From Polyangiaceae bacterium (GTDB lineage: Bacteria; Myxococcota_A; Polyangia; Polyangiales; Polyangiaceae), in NCBI GenBank assembly GCA_022447485.1, contig JAKVCH010000175.1:1-6585 (forward strand): a DNA stretch of 6,585 nt, written 5' to 3'. How positions within the stretch are numbered: the first letter of the stretch is position 1; each line of letters starts with the position of its first letter. Under the pieces are notes generated by a model. It saw nothing but the letters and a program-made list of their open reading frames with translations, was not told the origin of the DNA and made no database searches. A program made the translations under genes and the position numbers. Positions 1 through 4,600 of the stretch are shown here, in pieces.

Positions 1-1
1 C

Positions 2-1117
2 GGGGGCGTCGATCCATCGGACGCCGCTCGTTTCGGCTGGTTAAGGGAGTTAGCTGATTATCAACGCACGCTGACCGATCCTGCGGAGTTTCTTGAAAGC
101 GTAAAAATCGACCTATTCCCCGACGAGGTTTATGTTTTTACTCCGAAAGGAGATGTTCTGATGTTTCCTCGTGGGGCAACTGCAATTGATTTTGCTTATT
201 CGATCCACTCGGAAGTTGGCCATCGTTGTTCCGGAGCGCGTTGTAATGGTTCGCTGGTGCCGATTCGTCATAAATTAAAAAATGGCGATGTCGTCGAGAT
301 CATGACGAGTCCAAACCAGCAGCCAAGTAAGGATTGGATTGATTCCTGTGCGACAAGCCGCGCGAAGCACAAGATTCGCGGCTACCTGCGAGCCGAAAAA
401 CGCCTCAAGAGCATTAATCTAGGTAGAGAACTGCTGGATTCAGAAATGCGTCGAGCGGGTATGAGCCTGCAGAAGCTATTGAAGAATACAAAGGCTACCT
501 CTGCTTTGGTGAAGGCTCATCATGTGAGTACCGTGGATGAACTCTTGCTGAGTATTGGCTACGGTAAGCTAGAAGCAGAGGCTCTAGTTGCCGAGCTAAA
601 AAAGGAACGAACGAGCGTCTCGAAGTCAGAATTGCGCCCGGGTGCGATTGAAACATTTGTCAGGAAAGTAAAACGTGATCCCAAAGAAGGTATCACAGTT
701 GCCGGTATCGATGATGTCTTAATTCGCTATGCTAAGTGCTGTAATCCTCTTCCTGGCGATAGCATTATCGGCTTTATCACTCGGGGACGAGGAGTGACTG
801 TTCATCGACGCGAATGTCCGAAGGCGTTTGATACAGACCCAGAGCGGCGGATTGAGGTTAGCTGGGATAGTAAAGCGAAAGTGAACCGCCCAGTATCCGT
901 CGCCGTCGTCACTAATAATAAGCCCGGAATTCTGGCGACCATCTCCCAGACTTTGAGTACCCAGCGTGTGAATATTAGCGAAGCCAATTGCCGAACTGGT
1001 GATGATGGCCGAGCTCACAATACATTTACCTTTCATTGCCAGGATTTATTGCAGCTGAAGGGTGTGATGAAAGCCTTGACGAAGCTGAATGGAGTCGTCT
1101 CCGTCAAGAGGGTCTGA
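2..1117 (+). CDS. rel: RelA/SpoT-family (p)ppGpp synthetase/hydrolase, C-terminal half (5' end outside window)
   Basis: This is the regulatory C-terminal half of the long alarmone enzyme that makes or degrades (p)ppGpp in the stringent response, a cytosolic protein that works with the ribosome. The open frame enters from the left edge; the ATG at 161 is internal, because conserved family sequence (WLREL, then FLESVKIDLFPDEVYVFTPKG) precedes it. In visible-residue numbers, a TGS domain spans about 41-103 (FPRGATAIDFAYSIHSEVGH, then the KLKNGD and SPNQQPSKDW motifs). A helical region spans about 104-230. A conserved-cysteine (ZFD/RIS) domain at about 230-285 has CCNPLPGD (Cys246, Cys247), GFITRGRGVTVHR and ECP (Cys272). 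An ACT domain at about 297-371 contains NKPGILATIS and ends at TGA 1115-1117. Family members run about 700-750 residues, so the HD hydrolase and synthetase domains lie upstream. Whether the enzyme is bifunctional (Rel/SpoT) or synthetase-only (RelA) cannot be judged here. No frameshift or missing regulatory motif is visible. Confidence 0.96.
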   Translation, partial: GGVDPSDAARFGWLRELADYQRTLTDPAEFLESVKIDLFPDEVYVFTPKGDVLMFPRGATAIDFAYSIHSEVGHRCSGARCNGSLVPIRHKLKNGDVVEIMTSPNQQPSKDWIDSCATSRAKHKIRGYLRAEKRLKSINLGRELLDSEMRRAGMSLQKLLKNTKATSALVKAHHVSTVDELLLSIGYGKLEAEALVAELKKERTSVSKSELRPGAIETFVRKVKRDPKEGITVAGIDDVLIRYAKCCNPLPGDSIIGFITRGRGVTVHRRECPKAFDTDPERRIEVSWDSKAKVNRPVSVAVVTNNKPGILATISQTLSTQRVNISEANCRTGDDGRAHNTFTFHCQDLLQLKGVMKALTKLNGVVSVKRV

Positions 1118-1132
1118 CCTGGTGAGACCCTC
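1108..1132 (+). terminator. hairpin overlapping the rel stop codon, possible weak terminator
   Basis: GAGGGTCT (1108-1115) and AGACCCTC (1125-1132) form a perfect 8-bp stem around a 9-nt loop. The TGA stop begins on the last base of the left arm. No T run follows directly; the nearest is TTTTT at 1142-1146, about 10 nt on. A second small palindrome, GCCTA-TTTT-TAGGC (1137-1150), lies just after it. The pair could be an inefficient terminator, an RNA 3'-end stabiliser, or chance. Without a proper U-tract, read-through into the next small gene is quite possible. Confidence 0.3.
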
Positions 1133-1164
1133 GAAAGCCTATTTTTAGGCGATCTAGGCGTGAT

Positions 1165-1194
1165 TTGATCTCGGAGATGGTGTTTTTCTCTAAA
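1165..1194 (+). promoter_or_regulatory. weak sigma-70-like promoter candidate ahead of the small gene
   Basis: TTGATC (1165-1170) matches four of six bases of the -35 consensus. After an 18-bp spacer, TCTAAA (1189-1194) matches four of six bases of the -10 consensus. The site lies about 45 bases before the preferred start of the small downstream gene. Matches this weak are common by chance, so this is only a candidate. The alternative is read-through transcription from rel, whose stop codon is 120 bases from that start. Confidence 0.2.
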
Positions 1195-1226
1195 TCGAAG
1201 GCGTGTGGCCTATTTTATGGTAGGGC

Positions 1227-1231
1227 AGGAG
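1227..1231 (+). promoter_or_regulatory. Shine-Dalgarno deciding the start of the small gene
   Basis: AGGAG sits six bases before the ATG at 1238, near-ideal spacing. The other in-frame starts are poorer: GTG 1205 has only GAAGG (1197-1201) three bases away, and ATG 1217 has no purine-rich site upstream. This favours ATG 1238. Confidence 0.6.
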
Positions 1232-1237
1232 CCGCCT

Positions 1238-1420
1238 ATGGAACGCGTAGACAGAGTAATTGCTGAATTAGAAGCTGCCCGGCAGTTTGCGATTGCCCGT
1301 TTTGCCTCCGAGGTGGAGATGCCGGTGCATGAGTTCTTGCAGCATTTCCGCGTGGTCACAGAGACTCCGGACCCATCCAGTGGAGAAGTCTCTTTTCGCG
1401 TTGAGCCTATCGAGTCTTAA
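1238..1420 (+). CDS. small acidic protein of unknown function (60 aa)
   Basis: I do not recognise this protein. With the ATG at 1238 it has 60 residues; the same frame stays open to a GTG at 1205, which would give 71. The start choice rests on AGGAG six bases upstream. The first half (MERVDRVIAELEAARQFAIA and on to about residue 30) looks like an amphipathic, probably helical segment rich in Ala, Glu and Arg. The second half (about 38-57) has alternating residues ending in EVSFRVEPIES and could form beta strands. There is no signal peptide, membrane segment, cysteine or metal motif. It starts 120 bases after rel on the same strand and could be co-transcribed with it or use the weak promoter candidate at 1165-1194. 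A lineage-specific small protein is the likeliest reading. The ribosome site supports it, but the frame is short enough that a non-coding origin cannot be excluded. The opposite-strand frame over it has no better claim. Confidence 0.6.
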   Translation: MERVDRVIAELEAARQFAIARFASEVEMPVHEFLQHFRVVTETPDPSSGEVSFRVEPIES

Positions 1421-1446
1421 AGAACGCTTTTCCAACGAGCGTCTTT
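1419..1446 (+). terminator. imperfect hairpin at the stop of the small gene, weak terminator candidate
   Basis: AAAG (1419-1422) plus ACGCT (1424-1428) pair with AGCGT (1438-1442) plus CTTT (1443-1446). This makes a 9-bp stem with one bulged A at 1423 and a 9-nt loop. It starts inside the TAA stop (1418-1420). The T run is part of the stem and is followed by GG, so it is not a classical intrinsic terminator. It may instead protect the RNA end, with true termination at the stronger hairpin at 1556-1581. Confidence 0.25.
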
Positions 1447-1555
1447 GGCTGTGGTTGGTTTGTGCTTGTTCGTGAGCTGCTGCTAACGTCTTTGCGACTT
1501 GCACAGTCCTCAAAGCTCGCGGCAAAAATTTTCTTCGCTGGTTGATTGCAAAAAG
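1421..1555. other. convergent intergenic spacer, no gene seen
   Basis: Apart from the hairpin at its left end, I see no supported gene, tRNA-like fold or repeat in this stretch. Overlapping short frames on both strands lack ribosome sites and family resemblance. It would form the 3' untranslated tail of the small-gene transcript if termination occurs at 1556-1583. Confidence 0.5.
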
Positions 1556-1583
1556 AAAGGCCCCACTTGCGTAGGGCCTTTTT
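1556..1583. terminator. bidirectional intrinsic terminator between convergent genes
   Basis: AAAGGCCC (1556-1563) pairs perfectly with GGGCCTTT (1574-1581) around a 10-nt loop. On the plus strand the stem runs into TTTTT (1579-1583). On the minus strand the A-rich stretch at 1550-1558 reads as a T-rich run after the same stem. It can therefore end the rel/small-gene transcript in one direction and the giant TPR-gene transcript in the other. It lies about 20 bases after the TPR gene's TAA stop (1606-1604). Confidence 0.85.
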
Positions 1584-1603
1584 AGGGTGCGAATGATGCT
1601 CGT

Positions 1604-4600
1604 TTAGTTTTCCAGAGTAATGCCCAAGCGACGTCGCATGTCGAAGTAGAGGCTGCTGGTTGAGTAGATCACCAACTCGCGAAACCTTTCTTCGCTAGGA
1701 ACACTCACCGATGGATCCTCGCTTGCTCGAATCACGTCGCTCGCTGTTGCTAGGTCGTGAGCAATAATGAATCCTGCTCGATCTGCTGTGAGATCAACTG
1801 CAGCTACCCACTTCTTCAGATCGAGAGCTGTTCCCGACTGAATCAACTTAGAAACTGTCGATGCGAGGTGATCCCGAGCATCGGCAGACAGATGGGCGCG
1901 GAGAGCCGACAGAGCGTCATTGACCGCACCCTCGAGATCTGCGGCGACGGGGAACGCAGGCGAACTCAGCTTAATCGCAGCGAAGAGCCAAGCCTTCATT
2001 GCAGTACCAGTCTGGACGAACTGACGCATGTACATTCCGGGGCGCAGGTAGGCCAACTGGCGGGCTGCAACGAATGCGGCAACCTGGGGTGGGACCTCAG
2101 GGCTCAGGCCAACTTGCCCCATCGTGATGCTGGGTTGATCCGCCAACAAGAAGGCGAGTCCTCCCATATCCTCCGGATTTGCGTAGATAGCAGGAAGCTC
2201 GAGACCCATCACGCGCCGAGCAAAGTCAATTGCCACAGCGAGAGGTGCGTCACTCTGGGCTGGGTCCAGGAGCATATCGGCCCGGACACCCAACTTATCT
2301 GCACTCTGACCTCGGGCCTTGATGACCGCCGGCTCGATCAAGGCGAAGATGCCCGTCAACAGTGGATCGAGAGTTGGGTGCATGATTCGCTCATGCCAAT
2401 CATCGGCTTGGAAAGCATCTTGCGCGGGAGCCGCTGTTTCGGCACGCATGCGTTGATAGAAGTTCTCCTCATCCGGCTCCGCCAACTTCAAGACACTGAG
2501 AGTCTGACACAGGTTCCAACTTGCGTCGGCATCTTGAGCGACGCTGTAGATACTGCGCAAGGCCTTGTAAGACTCCTGACGGAAGGGGTTTTGGCTCAAT
2601 AGATGCTCCTGCAGCAGGATACCTTTTTCCTTAAATCCTTCTGGGTCGGACTTGTAGATAGCAGCCAATTTATCCAAACGAGCTTGATTCTCGGCATCAA
2701 GTTCGTGGGCAGCTTCATAGGCTTGAGCTGCCAATTCGTTGTCGACGATATGGTTCTGATAGAGCTCGCCCAATTGGTCCAAAACCTTCACCCGCAGCTG
2801 GTTGTCGTCGGCCTCTTCTGCACTTGCTAACTGCTGCTTGAGCAGATCTTCGACTGCATTGTAATTTCCAGCAGAACGCTGAATCTCAATCAGCTCCGCC
2901 AGGGCTTTGGCATTCTCAGGCTGGAGTTCCAGAACTCGCTCGAAGTAAACAATCGCTTGCTCCGCATCACCAATTTCTCGGGCAGTCAGAAGAGCGGCTG
3001 TATGCAAGTATTTTGCACGCTGAATCGGCTCATCCACCATATCAGCGAGTTTCGCAACAATATCGACCAGTTTATTCCAGTCCTTGTCTGCACTGTAGAG
3101 CTGCATGAGCTTGGAGAGCAGTCGACGGTCTTCTGGTCGCTCCTCGAGGGCAGCAACGTAGCTTCTCGCTGCTTGAGTCGGGTCGTTGAGTTTCTCGGCG
3201 TAGAGCTCTCCCAGCTCCAAGAGCAGGTCCACTCGTAGGTCATCTTCTGCGACATCGAGTTGACGAGACTTTGTCTTGACGACGCCCTTCCAGTCCTCAA
3301 GGTCAGTGTAGGCAAGGGCTAACTCAACCAAGGGTTCAGTGAGGCTTGGGTCGAGCTCTGAGGCTTCGTTCAGTTTTGCAATTGAATCCTTGACATCGCC
3401 AGAGCGTCGCAGAGATGCACCGAGTCGATAAGTAAAGAGGCCCTTTTCTTCATCGGAAATTTCCGCGGAAAAGCGCTTCAAGTAGTCACTCACGACTTCG
3501 ACGGCTCGCTTGGGGGCGCCGCTTTCGAAAGTCACCTTAGCTACACGCGCGAGTGCTCCACGATCCTCAGGCGCTAAACGGAGAAGAACGTCCATCGCCT
3601 TGAGAGCAACCTCGGTTGAACCAGATTGACTCAATGCATCGACGAAACGCTCAAGAACAGGAACAGCTACTTCCTTGCCCATGGTCTCAACGCGATCTGC
3701 GATACGACCGTAGAAAGAGCTAGCTTCGAGGAATCGCTCCTGCTCAAACGTTAAGTCACCGAGGACGAGTAGTGCATCGGCGTTGCTTGGGTCGAGCCGG
3801 AGAGCCCTCTTGGCGCTTGATTCCGCCCCAACATCGTCTTTGAGCCGATCTTTTTGCAAGCGGGCCATCTCACCTGCCAATTTGGCTTGAGCAAGATCGC
3901 CTTCGACGATGTCCAGCTCTCGCTCGATCAATTCAACGGCTGCATTGATGTCACCACGCAGTACGTAGGCGGCTCGTAGGTGAGCCGCGATTTCTCGATT
4001 CTCTGGATCAGCGTCGAGAGCTAGCTTGTAGAATTCAATTGCTGCATCACGATCACCACGTTCCTCGACCAACTTGGCGGCGCGGACGTACTGCTCAGCA
4101 CTTTGGACCGGCTCTTCTGATTGTTCGGCAAGGCTGACAATCGCCTCGACAGCTCGATCAGCATCACCGGCGGCTTCTCGTACTTTCGCCAGTGCTTCTA
4201 GGGCGGCTTGGTGATCAGCATCGACATCGAGCACCATCTCATAGGCGCGAACGGAGCGCTCAGGAGAACCAATCTTCTCCGCCAGCATACGACCCCAGGC
4301 CATGGCCAGTGCGATTCTCTCGGAAGGCTCTTCTACGATATCCATTTGCCGCTCGTAGAGAGAAGAAGCTTCTTCCCAGCGCTCAAGTACCCGAAGGTGA
4401 TTGATCAGTGACGACATTGCTGCGACACGCCCCGGATCTGCCTCAAGGGCGAGCTCAAGAGCTTGGGCGGCGGCCTCATGATTCAGGAACTCTTCCTCAT
4501 TGACCGCTGCAATTCTCTCCAAAAGAATAATCTTTTGCTTTGGAGTAACGGCAATCTCGACCTGGCGGTTCAAGTTTTCGAGCAGCTCCTCATACTTCCC

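Noticed and set aside
161..1117. Rel fragment taken as an independent 318-residue protein starting at ATG 161
   Set aside because: Conserved Rel sequence continues in frame upstream to the window edge, and ATG 161 falls in the middle of the TGS domain.
1146..1160. TAGGCG repeated nine bases apart as a possible operator
   Set aside because: Only a six-base direct repeat, partly shared with a small palindrome; too short to support a binding site.
1268..1525. An 85-codon minus-strand frame over the small gene and spacer
   Set aside because: It lies beyond the giant gene's terminator, has no evident ribosome site and overlaps a plus-strand frame with a well-placed Shine-Dalgarno.
1757..2602. 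A 281-codon plus-strand open frame antisense to the 3' part of the giant gene
   Set aside because: Its product is low in recognisable pattern, rich in Cys, Ser and Arg, and mirrors the reverse strand's codon bias. The opposite frame has clear protein structure throughout, so this is a shadow frame.
2603..3315. Short frames antisense to the TPR region on the plus strand and in another minus frame
   Set aside because: They are by-products of the repetitive codon use of the TPR array, with no start signals or family resemblance.
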